Origin: Blattabacterium sp. DPU
GTDB lineage: Bacteria; Bacteroidota; Bacteroidia; Flavobacteriales; Blattabacteriaceae
DNA: 64,000 bases
Direction of reading: 5' to 3'
Assembly (NCBI RefSeq): GCF_011290385.1
Contig: NZ_CP049785.1
Coordinates: forward strand, 360,317-424,316
Part shown: positions 56,686 to 64,000 of the stretch, piece after piece
Layout: every line of letters starts with the position of its first letter
Position numbering within the stretch: position 1 is the stretch's first letter
Notes under the pieces: model-generated
Told to the model about the DNA's origin: nothing
Seen by the model: the letters and a program-made list of their open reading frames with translations, nothing else
The model's database searches: none
Made by a program: the position numbers and the translations under genes

Positions 56686-57747
56686 TTAATAACAAAAACT
56701 TTCTATAATTTTTTTGCAGTAAGAAAATAAATCACTGTATATCCATTTTATAATGGATGTTTTTTCTTGAATAGGATATAAAAGATGAACGTTTGCTCCT
56801 GCATCTAGGGTAAAATAAATATTTTTATTGCTATGTTTTCTAAAATCCCATACTGTATGAATCACGTTCAAAGTATTGGGTTTCATCCATAAAAAATAGG
56901 GACGAGAGGTCATAATCATAGCATGAAGAGTTAAAGCTTCATGTTCTATTAATTCTCCAAATTCTTGAAAATCTCCTATTTTTAATATAGATATAAGTCT
57001 ATTCATATTTTTATTAGCACACTTAAATCTTTCTCTAGCATAAGGATGATTATTCATTAATTGATGTCCTTTTGAACTCAATATTTTTTTAGGTTCATCA
57101 TCTATGATTAAAATAGTATTTGCTATTTTTGTAAATATGGAATGTACTTCATATGGATATGGTATAGCATAAAGATTATTGCTCCCTTTTATAGATGGAT
57201 GACATCCCCAAACAACAAGTCCAGAATAAATAGATCTGCAAGCACTTCCAGAACCTAATCTAGCTAAAAAAGAAGCTTTTTTGAGAAATAAATCTTTTTT
57301 TAAAGAGGATACTAATTTTTTTTCTATTTTCATGACACATAATGCTAAAGCACTCATGGAAGAAGCAGAAGAAGCTATTCCACTACTATGTGGAAAGGTA
57401 TTATAAGTTTCTATAATAAAATTAAAATCCCGTAAATAGGAACAATAAAATGAAATCCTATGAAAAAATTCTAAAATTTTTGGAAGAAAACTCGTTTTTT
57501 CTTTTCCTGAAAAAAAAATTTTTATAGATGAATTTTTTTTTTTTTTTCTTTTATAAATTAATCGTGTAACTGTGTATACTTTTCCTAAAGAATAACTAAT
57601 AGATGAATTCAACGGTATTTGTATTTTATGATTATGTTTCCCCCAATATTTAATTAGAGCAAGATTGGAATGACTTTTGCTTGATACGATTCCATTATGG
57701 TCGATAAAACATTTTTTGTTACTATAAAAAAAATAATTTTTTTTCAA
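56686..57747 (-). CDS. mvaD: Diphosphomevalonate decarboxylase
   Basis: Last step of the mevalonate pathway to isopentenyl diphosphate, a GHMP-kinase-like enzyme. The 353 aa protein has SHSNLALIKYWGKHN near 24, the phosphate loop HSSGIASSASSMSAL near 115, SGSACRS near 160 and FTLDAGANVHLL near 317. Flavobacteria use this route. The start is a TTG at 57747; no in-frame ATG precedes the first motif. The coding strand contains fifteen A in a row (57533-57547), still in frame. It lies seven bases after gltP-type symporter gene, probably co-transcribed. Confidence 0.93.
   Translation of the reverse strand: MKKNYFFYSNKKCFIDHNGIVSSKSHSNLALIKYWGKHNHKIQIPLNSSISYSLGKVYTVTRLIYKRKKKKNSSIKIFFSGKEKTSFLPKILEFFHRISFYCSYLRDFNFIIETYNTFPHSSGIASSASSMSALALCVMKIEKKLVSSLKKDLFLKKASFLARLGSGSACRSIYSGLVVWGCHPSIKGSNNLYAIPYPYEVHSIFTKIANTILIIDDEPKKILSSKGHQLMNNHPYARERFKCANKNMNRLISILKIGDFQEFGELIEHEALTLHAMIMTSRPYFLWMKPNTLNVIHTVWDFRKHSNKNIYFTLDAGANVHLLYPIQEKTSIIKWIYSDLFSYCKKIIESFCY
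57533..57547 (-). repeat. In-frame A15 homopolymer in mvaD
   Basis: Fifteen A on the coding strand encode most of RKKKKN near residue 68-73 of diphosphomevalonate decarboxylase. It is the longest homopolymer I noticed in the window, and the frame is intact across it. Confidence 0.9.
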
Positions 57748-57754
57748 AATTCAA

Positions 57755-59158
57755 TTACAAATCATTTTCACTTTTGATATAATCTAACATTTTTTTATCA
57801 TCTAATTCTCCTTCAGAACGAGCTATAACACAACTAGCTAATCCATTTCCTATAACATTTACGGTTGTCCTAGCCATATCCATTAATTCATCTATTCCTA
57901 TAATAGCTAATATAGGCCAAGTCGGTAATCCAAAAGAAGCGACAGTAGCTAAAAGAATTACTAAAGATGCTCTAGGAACACCAGCAACTCCTTTACTAGT
58001 TAGAATTAACGTAAGTCCTATAAATATTTGTTGACTAAAACTCAAAGGAATACCAGATGCTTGTGCAACAAAAACAGTTGCTAAAGATAAATAAAGAGTA
58101 GTCCCATCTAAGTTAAAACTATAACCTGTAGGAATTACAAAAGCTATAATTTTTCTAGGAACTCCTAATTTTTCGAGATTTTCCATAAGTAAAGGCAAAG
58201 CAGATTCGGAACTTGTAGTAGCAAATGCAAGTGACACAGGTTCAGTTAATGCTTTGACAAAACCTTTTAAAGGAACTTTTATCCACAAAAGAATAGGAAG
58301 TAAAACAACTATCAAAAAGATCAATAAAGCAATGTAAAGAGTTAATAATAACTGAAGTAAATTGTATAAAATATCCAATCCCATATGTCCTACTGTATAA
58401 GCAATAGCGGATCCTACTCCTATAGGAGCAAAATACATAATAATTTTAGTAAATTTAAACATGATTTCTGAAAGACTTTCTGCAAACAGCAGGATAGAAC
58501 TTCTTTTTTTATCTTCTAAGAAAACCATGGATATGCCAAATATAACTGAAAATACGACGATTGGCAATACATCTCCATGATAGACAGATTTTATAAAATT
58601 TTCCGGAAATACATGTAAAATTGTGTCTTGCCAGGTTCTACTTTCTACTTTGGGTAATTGTTGTTCCGTGATTCCTGAAGGCATCACAATTCCAACTCCG
58701 GCCTGAGAGACATTAATTGCAAGAAGACCAATAAACAAAGCCAAAGTTGTCACCACTTCAAAATATAGCAAAGATTTCCATCCCATACTCCCTAATTGTT
58801 TGATATTAGAATGACTTGCTATTCCTACCACCAAAGTGGAGAACAATATTGGAGCGATGATAGTTTTTATCAATCTTAAAAATATTTGAGATAAAAATCT
58901 TAATTCCACAGCAATTTTAGGCATATCTAATCCTATTTCTATTCCTATGATAATGGATAATAAGATCCAAGTAGTTAAGTCTTTTTTCATAAAAGAATAT
59001 AATATGAAAATAGATATCACGATACATCTTAATATGCTCATAGAAAATTGATCCAATCCTAGTAAAGATTTGGATAAATGAATCAATACATATGCTAAAA
59101 CACCTAAAAAAGCTACTAATAAAACTTTTTCTTTTTTTATTTTCATTCCAATACTCAT
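57755..59158 (-). CDS. Dicarboxylate/amino acid:cation symporter (glutamate/aspartate type)
   Basis: An inner-membrane carrier of 467 aa from the DAACS family (GltP/GltT/DctA). About eight membrane helices are present plus two hairpins. Signatures: the serine-rich AFATTSSESALPLL near 305, GYSFNLDGTTLYLSLATVF near 345 with the NMDGT-like cation motif (NLDGT), and TSKGVAGVPRASLVI. Most likely it imports glutamate or aspartate with sodium or protons, feeding the arginine and aminotransferase reactions; the exact substrate cannot be told. It lies upstream of mvaD. Confidence 0.9.
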   Translation of the reverse strand: MSIGMKIKKEKVLLVAFLGVLAYVLIHLSKSLLGLDQFSMSILRCIVISIFILYSFMKKDLTTWILLSIIIGIEIGLDMPKIAVELRFLSQIFLRLIKTIIAPILFSTLVVGIASHSNIKQLGSMGWKSLLYFEVVTTLALFIGLLAINVSQAGVGIVMPSGITEQQLPKVESRTWQDTILHVFPENFIKSVYHGDVLPIVVFSVIFGISMVFLEDKKRSSILLFAESLSEIMFKFTKIIMYFAPIGVGSAIAYTVGHMGLDILYNLLQLLLTLYIALLIFLIVVLLPILLWIKVPLKGFVKALTEPVSLAFATTSSESALPLLMENLEKLGVPRKIIAFVIPTGYSFNLDGTTLYLSLATVFVAQASGIPLSFSQQIFIGLTLILTSKGVAGVPRASLVILLATVASFGLPTWPILAIIGIDELMDMARTTVNVIGNGLASCVIARSEGELDDKKMLDYIKSENDL

Positions 59159-59207
59159 TTAATTCTATTAAGAATCCAATCAATACCCATTGGGGTAAGT
59201 AAGTTAA

Positions 59208-59278
59208 CAGACCCGTAGGGACTCGAACCCCAACTAACAGAACCAAAATCTGCTGTGCTACCGTTACACAACGGGTCT
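59208..59278 (-). tRNA. tRNA-Gln (TTG)
   Basis: 71 bases: acceptor AGACCCG pairs with CGGGTCT, discriminator G, anticodon loop TTTTGGT (anticodon TTG), T-loop GGTTCGAGTCC. It lies upstream of the symporter on the same strand. The rest of the gap 59159-59399 holds a TAAATTTG box (59332-59339) without a -33 partner. Confidence 0.93.
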
Positions 59279-59399
59279 ATGTAAAAATGTAAATATATAC
59301 CATTTTTTTTCAAAAACATGATAATTATATCTAAATTTGGGCTACTTTACTATAAAAAAACCTTGACTTGAAAGGGTTCATATATAAATAAATCAAATT

Positions 59400-59738
59400 A
59401 TGTCCGTAAAAATTCGTTTAAAAAGAATTGGAAAAAAACATAGACCTATTTATCATATAGTTGTAGCTGATTCTCGTGCTCCTAGAGATGGAAAATTTAT
59501 TGAAAAACTAGGAACTTATAATCCTCATACGGATCCTCCTTCAACTGTATTAAAAATACAAAATGCTGTATCGTGGTTAATGAAAGGAGCACAACCTACC
59601 AATACGGTTAAATCCATTTTTTCTAAAACTGGAGTATTATTGAAAAAACATCTATTAGAAGGAGTAAAAAAAGGAGCATTAACTGACGAAGATTCCCAAA
59701 AAAAATTTAATACATGGTATAAAAAATATAAAATTTAA
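59400..59738 (+). CDS. rpsP: 30S ribosomal protein S16
   Basis: A 112 aa ribosomal protein of the 30S body. The N-terminus [19 protein letters not shown] and the following [21 protein letters not shown] (given in part) are diagnostic. It is a single gene here, without the rimM-trmD-rplS genes that often follow it in other bacteria. Its stop codon shares bases with the convergent truB stop. Confidence 0.96.
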   Translation: MSVKIRLKRIGKKHRPIYHIVVADSRAPRDGKFIEKLGTYNPHTDPPSTVLKIQNAVSWLMKGAQPTNTVKSIFSKTGVLLKKHLLEGVKKGALTDEDSQKKFNTWYKKYKI

Positions 59739-60451
59739 TCTAGAAGATAACATGGAAATTCTTTGAAAAGATTTAATTTAACAGAAGAAGAATTCATAGA
59801 AAAATTTCCTATTCCTTCTCTTCTTAAAGAAAGGATATAAGCTCCACTTTGAAGCGATTTTCCAAAATCTTGGGCAAGAGATCGAATATAAGTTCCTTTT
59901 CCACATTCTATAAAAAATTTTATGTAGGGAATTCCTATTTTTAGGATATGAAAATTGTAAATTTTTACACGTCTAGATTTTATAATTATTTTTATCCCTT
60001 TTCTGGCATATTCGTAGAATCTTTTTCCTTTTGTTTTTAAAGCAGAAAAATATGGAGGATATTGATCAATATCTCCCAAAAATTTTTGGGCTATTTTTTT
60101 TATCAATTTAGGAGTAATATGGGAAACAGAAGAAAAATTATGTTCTTCTGTTTCTGAATCAAAAGATAAGGTTTCACAGCCTAATTTTATAATGCCTGTA
60201 TAAACTTTTTTATAATTTTGAATTTCATTTACTTTTTTAGTATATTTTCCTGTGAGTACAATTAATAAACCCGTAGCAAAAGGATCTAAAGTTCCTGCAT
60301 GTCCAATTTTTAAATTTTCTTTTTTTATAGTAGAAGCAGCAGTGATAATAGAATTTTTTATTTTTTTAACAATGTCAAAAGAAGTCCACCCCCATGGTTT
60401 ATCTACTAATAATATTTTTCCATTCTTAAATTCTGATAAATTAGGATTCAA
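59735..60451 (-). CDS. truB: tRNA pseudouridine(55) synthase
   Basis: Makes pseudouridine 55 in the T-loop of tRNAs. The 238 aa protein has [16 protein letters not shown] near 11, the catalytic aspartate in [18 protein letters not shown] near 48-65, and [12 protein letters not shown]. The C-terminal PUA domain is absent or minimal, as in shorter TruB forms. The start is TTG at 60451, overlapping the uppP stop; no ATG fits upstream of the first motif, so the first codon is uncertain. Confidence 0.94.
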   Translation of the reverse strand: MNPNLSEFKNGKILLVDKPWGWTSFDIVKKIKNSIITAASTIKKENLKIGHAGTLDPFATGLLIVLTGKYTKKVNEIQNYKKVYTGIIKLGCETLSFDSETEEHNFSSVSHITPKLIKKIAQKFLGDIDQYPPYFSALKTKGKRFYEYARKGIKIIIKSRRVKIYNFHILKIGIPYIKFFIECGKGTYIRSLAQDFGKSLQSGAYILSLRREGIGNFSMNSSSVKLNLFKEFPCYLLD

Positions 60452-61239
60452 AATTTCTCAATTGGTTGTATTAAATAATGTATAATAAGAAAAAAAATTC
60501 CTAAAATAATTCTATAGTATCCGAATAATTTAAAATTTTTTAAATATGTTATAAAACATTTGATAACTATCATTCCAGTTACAAAAGATACTATATTTCC
60601 TAATAATAATATTTCTATATCTTTATGAGTAAAATAATTTAATTGAAAATAATAGTCAAATAATTTTTTACATGTAGCAATTCCAATAACAGGTACAGAT
60701 AAAAAAAAAGAAAATTCAATAGCTTTGATTCTATTCACATTTTGTAGCATACAAGCAACAATGGTTGTTGCACTTCTAGACACTCCTGGAATTAAAGCCA
60801 TACATTGAAATAATCCAATAATAAAAGCTTTCAAATAAGTAATACTATTTTTTCTATTATATAAATTTTTTTCATAAAAAATTTCTACTGTTACAATAAC
60901 AAATCCTCCTATCAAAAGAGACAAAGCAACTATAAATGGTTTATTTAAAAAAAAATTAGTGATTTTATTCAAAAAAAAACCCAAAATTCCTACAGGAAAA
61001 CTGGCTACAAAAATCTTTAGGTAGAAATCCAATTTTTGAAAAAAAAACTTATTTCTATACAAAAAAATTACAGATAAAATGGTTCCAAACTGAACAGAAA
61101 TAAGAAATAAATTTGTTATTTTATTTTCTAATATTCCCATTATGGATGCCGCAAGAATCATGTGTCCTGTAGAAGAAATAGGAAAAAATTCTGTAATTCC
61201 TTCAATAATCCCTAATAGGATTGATTGAATATAATTCAT
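60448..61239 (-). CDS. uppP: Undecaprenyl-diphosphatase
   Basis: Inner-membrane phosphatase that recycles the lipid carrier for peptidoglycan. From ATG 61239 (MNYIQSILLGIIEGITEF) it has 263 aa; a TTG three codons further up is an alternative. About eight hydrophobic segments. The two catalytic motifs are present: EGITEFFPISSTGHMIL (with the Glu and Ser/His) near 14-30 and PGVSRSATTIVA near 155. truB follows with a four-base overlap. Because of this gene and ftsK, the cell seems to keep wall synthesis and division. Confidence 0.94.
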   Translation of the reverse strand: MNYIQSILLGIIEGITEFFPISSTGHMILAASIMGILENKITNLFLISVQFGTILSVIFLYRNKFFFQKLDFYLKIFVASFPVGILGFFLNKITNFFLNKPFIVALSLLIGGFVIVTVEIFYEKNLYNRKNSITYLKAFIIGLFQCMALIPGVSRSATTIVACMLQNVNRIKAIEFSFFLSVPVIGIATCKKLFDYYFQLNYFTHKDIEILLLGNIVSFVTGMIVIKCFITYLKNFKLFGYYRIILGIFFLIIHYLIQPIEKF

Positions 61240-61262
61240 AACGATCAATTTGACTCACTTAA

Positions 61263-63173
61263 TTAAACATCAATTTTTGCATGTATCGCGTTTTGTTCTA
61301 TAAAATTTCTTCTTGGTGGAACTTCATCTCCCATCAGAATGGAAAAAATTTTGTCTGCTTCCGAATAATCCTCTATATTTACTTTACGTAAAGTTCTTTT
61401 TTTAGGATTCATTGTTGTTTCCCAAAGTTGTTCTGCATTCATTTCCCCTAATCCTTTGTATCGTTGTATGTTGATATATTTTCTTCCTCCTAATTGATGA
61501 ATAATATTTTCTCTCTCTTGATCATTCCAAGCATATTGATAATGATTTCCTTTTCGAATTAAATAAAGTGGAGGTGTAGCAATATAAATGTGTCCTTCTT
61601 CTATTAAGGGTTTCATATAACGAAAAAATAATGTTAAAATTAAAGTAGAGATATGACTTCCATCTATGTCTGCATCTGTCATAATAATAATTTTATTATA
61701 TCTAAGTTTTTTTATATTTAAAATTTTTTGATTTTCTTCTGTCCCAATAGAAACACCTAAAGAAGTGAATATATTTTTTATTTCCTCATTTTCAAATATT
61801 TTATACTGCATAGCTTTTTCAACGTTTAGTATTTTTCCTCGTAAAGGCAAAATGGCTTGAAAATTTCTATCTCTACCTTGTTTAGCTGTACCTCCAGCAG
61901 AGTCTCCCTCTACTAAATAAATTTCACAATTTTCTGGATTATTGAAAGAACAATCCGCTAATTTTCCAGGTAAAATACTGCTTATAGCTGTTTTTTTCTG
62001 TATCAACTCACGTGCCTTCCTAGCTGCTTGACGTGCTTTAGCTGATAATATTATTTTATCAATAATTTTTTTTCTATCACTGGGATGTTCTTCCAAATAA
62101 CTATATAACGCTTCCCCTACTATTTTATCTACAATACCTCCTATTTCATGATTACTTAATTTTGTTTTAGTTTGTCCTTCAAATTGAGGATCCATTACTC
62201 GAATAGATATAATGGCCGTAATTCCTTCTCTAAAATCATCTCCAGTTAATTCTATTTTACTAGATAAAATGCCATATCCATCTATATATTTTTTAAATGT
62301 TCTTGTTAATGCTCTTCGGAACCCAGAAAGATGAGTTCCTCCTTCATAAGTATTAATGTTATTCACATAAGAATAAATTTTTTCTTTAAAAGAAGTGTTG
62401 TATTGCATTGCTATTTCTACAATAGTATTATCTTTTTCTCCTTCAATAAAAAGAATATCTTTAGTTAAAGATTCCTGATTTTTATCTAAAATAGTAAGGT
62501 ATTCTTTTAATCCATTTTTAGAAAAAAAATGTTCTTTTATATTTTTCCTCTCGTCTTTTAAAAATAAGGATAAACCTTTATTTAAAAAAGATAATTCTTT
62601 TAATCGATTAGCTAAAATATCATAATTATATATAATGGAATTAAAAATGGAATGATCAGCAAGATAATAAATTTTTGTTCCTTGCATATTAGTTTTTCCT
62701 AAATATTTTACAGAATAAAGGGCTTTTCCTTTAAAATATTCTTGTTGATAAATTTTCCCATTTCGATAAATTGTAACTATAAGTTTCTTAGATAAAGCAT
62801 TGACACAAGATATTCCTACGCCATGTAATCCTCCAGAAACTTTATAAGAATTTTTATCAAATTTACCACCCGCTCCAATCTTAGTCATAACGACTTCTAG
62901 AGCAGATTTACCTTCTTTTTTATGAATATCTATTGGAATTCCACGACCATTGTCAAGTACTGTAATAAATCCATTTTTATGAATGGTTACCCATATTTTA
63001 TTGCAAAAGCCTGCTAAAGCTTCATCGACAGAGTTATCTATTACTTCGTAAACTAAATGATGTAATCCTCTAATTCCTATATCTCCAATATACATAGAAG
63101 GTCTTAATCTAATATGTTCGATTCCTTCAAGAGATTGAATACTATCTGCTGTATAATCTTTTATAGTCGTCAT
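61263..63173 (-). CDS. gyrB: DNA gyrase subunit B
   Basis: ATPase subunit of the type II topoisomerase that adds negative supercoils. The 636 aa protein has the GHKL ATP site (EVIDNSVDEALAG near 42, DNGRGIPID, GGLHGVGISCVNALS), the transducer, and the TOPRIM part (LVEGDSAGGTAKQG near 425, MTDADIDGSHI near 497). The C-terminal signature QRYKGLGEMNAEQLWETTM is present. ParE is possible, but YKVSGGLHGVG and the short TOPRIM without an insertion fit Bacteroidota GyrB. Confidence 0.95.
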   Translation of the reverse strand: MTTIKDYTADSIQSLEGIEHIRLRPSMYIGDIGIRGLHHLVYEVIDNSVDEALAGFCNKIWVTIHKNGFITVLDNGRGIPIDIHKKEGKSALEVVMTKIGAGGKFDKNSYKVSGGLHGVGISCVNALSKKLIVTIYRNGKIYQQEYFKGKALYSVKYLGKTNMQGTKIYYLADHSIFNSIIYNYDILANRLKELSFLNKGLSLFLKDERKNIKEHFFSKNGLKEYLTILDKNQESLTKDILFIEGEKDNTIVEIAMQYNTSFKEKIYSYVNNINTYEGGTHLSGFRRALTRTFKKYIDGYGILSSKIELTGDDFREGITAIISIRVMDPQFEGQTKTKLSNHEIGGIVDKIVGEALYSYLEEHPSDRKKIIDKIILSAKARQAARKARELIQKKTAISSILPGKLADCSFNNPENCEIYLVEGDSAGGTAKQGRDRNFQAILPLRGKILNVEKAMQYKIFENEEIKNIFTSLGVSIGTEENQKILNIKKLRYNKIIIMTDADIDGSHISTLILTLFFRYMKPLIEEGHIYIATPPLYLIRKGNHYQYAWNDQERENIIHQLGGRKYINIQRYKGLGEMNAEQLWETTMNPKKRTLRKVNIEDYSEADKIFSILMGDEVPPRRNFIEQNAIHAKIDV

Positions 63174-63275
63174 AAGTAGTCATATTATGTTTTTGATTCA
63201 TTTAATTTTATTTCATTATTTTACATAAAATTTATAGTTTTATCTTAGAATCAAAGATAGAAAAAATATTGTTCC

Positions 63276-64000
63276 GTGAAAATTTGGAAAAAAAAAACAA
63301 ATTTTAGTTTTAGTAAAAAAATAATAAGTTTTACTTCAAGTAAGGATTCAAAAATAGATTTACTTTTGGCTCCACATGATGTTATAGGAACTATAGCTCA
63401 TGTTATCATGTTGAAAAGTATAGGATTATTAAATCAAAAAGATTTAACAATTTTAATTCATGAATTGCGTAATATTTATGTTCAAGAAATTTTAAAAAAT
63501 AATTTTAAGATTGATGAAGGAATAGAAGATATTCATTCTCAGATAGAGTTTTTATTAACTCATCGTTTAGGAGAAGTAGGAAAGAAAATACATAGTGGAA
63601 GATCCAGAAATGATCAAATTTTGGTAGATTTGAAACTTTTTGTTCGTACAGAAATCAAAAATATTGTATATATGACTTATTCTTTTTTTGATTTATTATT
63701 AAAATTAAGTGAGCAACATAAAAATATATTAATGCCTGGCTATACTCATTATCAAATAGCAATGCCCTCTTCTTTTGGTCTTTGGTTTGCCGCATATGCA
63801 GAAAGTTTGATTGATGACTTGCTATTAATGCAGGCTGCATATCGTATTGTCAATAAAAATCCTTTAGGTTCAGCTGCAGGATATGGATCTTCTTTACCTT
63901 TAAACCGAAAAATGACAACCTATTTATTGGGTTTTGAAAATTTAAATTATAATGTAGTGTATGCTCAAATGGGACGGGGAAAAATGGAAAAAATTGTTTC
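63276..64000 (+). CDS. argH: Argininosuccinate lyase, 5' part (runs off the window)
   Basis: Splits argininosuccinate into arginine and fumarate, the last step of arginine synthesis. The frame starts at GTG 63276 (MKIWKKK) and is open for 241 codons to the window end. Family features: LLLAPHDVIGTIAHVIML near 33, HSGRSRNDQILVDLKL near 107, the substrate motif MPGYTHYQIAMPSSFG near 152, and NPLGSAAGYGSSLP near 189. The signature GSSxMPxKxNP lies beyond the window. It is divergent from gyrB and about 44 kb away from the rest of the arginine operon. Confidence 0.93.
   Translation, partial: MKIWKKKTNFSFSKKIISFTSSKDSKIDLLLAPHDVIGTIAHVIMLKSIGLLNQKDLTILIHELRNIYVQEILKNNFKIDEGIEDIHSQIEFLLTHRLGEVGKKIHSGRSRNDQILVDLKLFVRTEIKNIVYMTYSFFDLLLKLSEQHKNILMPGYTHYQIAMPSSFGLWFAAYAESLIDDLLLMQAAYRIVNKNPLGSAAGYGSSLPLNRKMTTYLLGFENLNYNVVYAQMGRGKMEKIV

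Noticed and set aside
59363..59390. TTGACT followed by TATATAAATA before rpsP, resembling an E. coli-type promoter
   Set aside because: Spacing is only 12-16 bases and Bacteroidota use a different promoter pattern.
63252..63259. TATCTTTG box before gyrB on the minus strand
   Set aside because: It fits the -7 consensus but no TTG lies at a suitable distance upstream.
1..64000. Mobile elements, CRISPR arrays, phage, toxin-antitoxin or defence genes
   Set aside because: I looked for these on both strands and saw none; every sizeable open stretch is a housekeeping or biosynthetic gene.

Overview
The window looks like part of a Blattabacterium-type chromosome, the obligate cockroach endosymbiont in Flavobacteriales (Bacteroidota). 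The evidence is the very A+T-rich sequence with many A/T homopolymers, almost no intergenic DNA, and no mobile elements, phage, CRISPR or restriction genes. It also has Bacteroidota-type proteins: DnaE with an N-terminal exonuclease, DnaG without its zinc finger, a DAHP synthase-chorismate mutase fusion, an ArgF' carbamoyltransferase, and mevalonate-pathway mvaD. The few recognisable promoters fit the Bacteroidota pattern (TTG about 20 bases before TAnnTTTG). The genus call is inference; I could not run a search.

Layout. 1-320: end of 23S rRNA and 5S rRNA, meeting nrdA and rpsA on the other strand. 4035-8339: dnaE. 8519-19567: an arginine operon (GNAT-argG fusion, argC, argD, carA, carB, argF', argB, argE), followed by trxA and tRNA-Asp. 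argH, the last step, begins at 63276 and runs off the window. 20040-23733: ribB, an LptF/LptG permease and a short ftsK on the minus strand. 23834-28236: porin, frameshifted nadD, a polA reduced to its 5' nuclease, and metG. 28254-35033: tRNA-Ser, lysA, lon, ligA and frameshifted prmC on the minus strand. 35116-39201: mnmE, gltX, rpsF, rpsR, rplI. 39198-40535: mntH. 40714-49292: aromatic amino acid genes (pheA, aminotransferase, tyrA, DAHP synthase-chorismate mutase), then metK, fabI, rpe and dnaG. 49361-56565: peroxiredoxin, mtaB, lipB, lysS, an unassigned amidohydrolase, rsmG and aspC. 56573-64000: tRNA-His, mvaD, a glutamate-type symporter, tRNA-Gln, rpsP, truB, uppP, gyrB and the start of argH.

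How it fits together: the gene set suits a nutritional symbiont that makes arginine, lysine (lysA), phenylalanine and tyrosine from nitrogen entering as glutamate/aspartate, while keeping minimal replication, translation and envelope functions. Several proteins are trimmed to one domain (PolA, FtsK, RibB, MetG).

Most notable: a single reading frame joining a GNAT acetyltransferase to argininosuccinate synthase; two important genes (nadD, prmC) broken at poly-A tracts that one extra A would repair; in-frame A12 and A15 tracts in dnaE and mvaD; lysA ending directly against tRNA-Ser with no spacer; three convergent gene pairs sharing stop-codon bases; and a conserved amidohydrolase of unknown substrate. 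I found no clearly new multi-gene system. No gene-free stretch exceeds 300 bases; the longest is 59159-59399, which contains tRNA-Gln.
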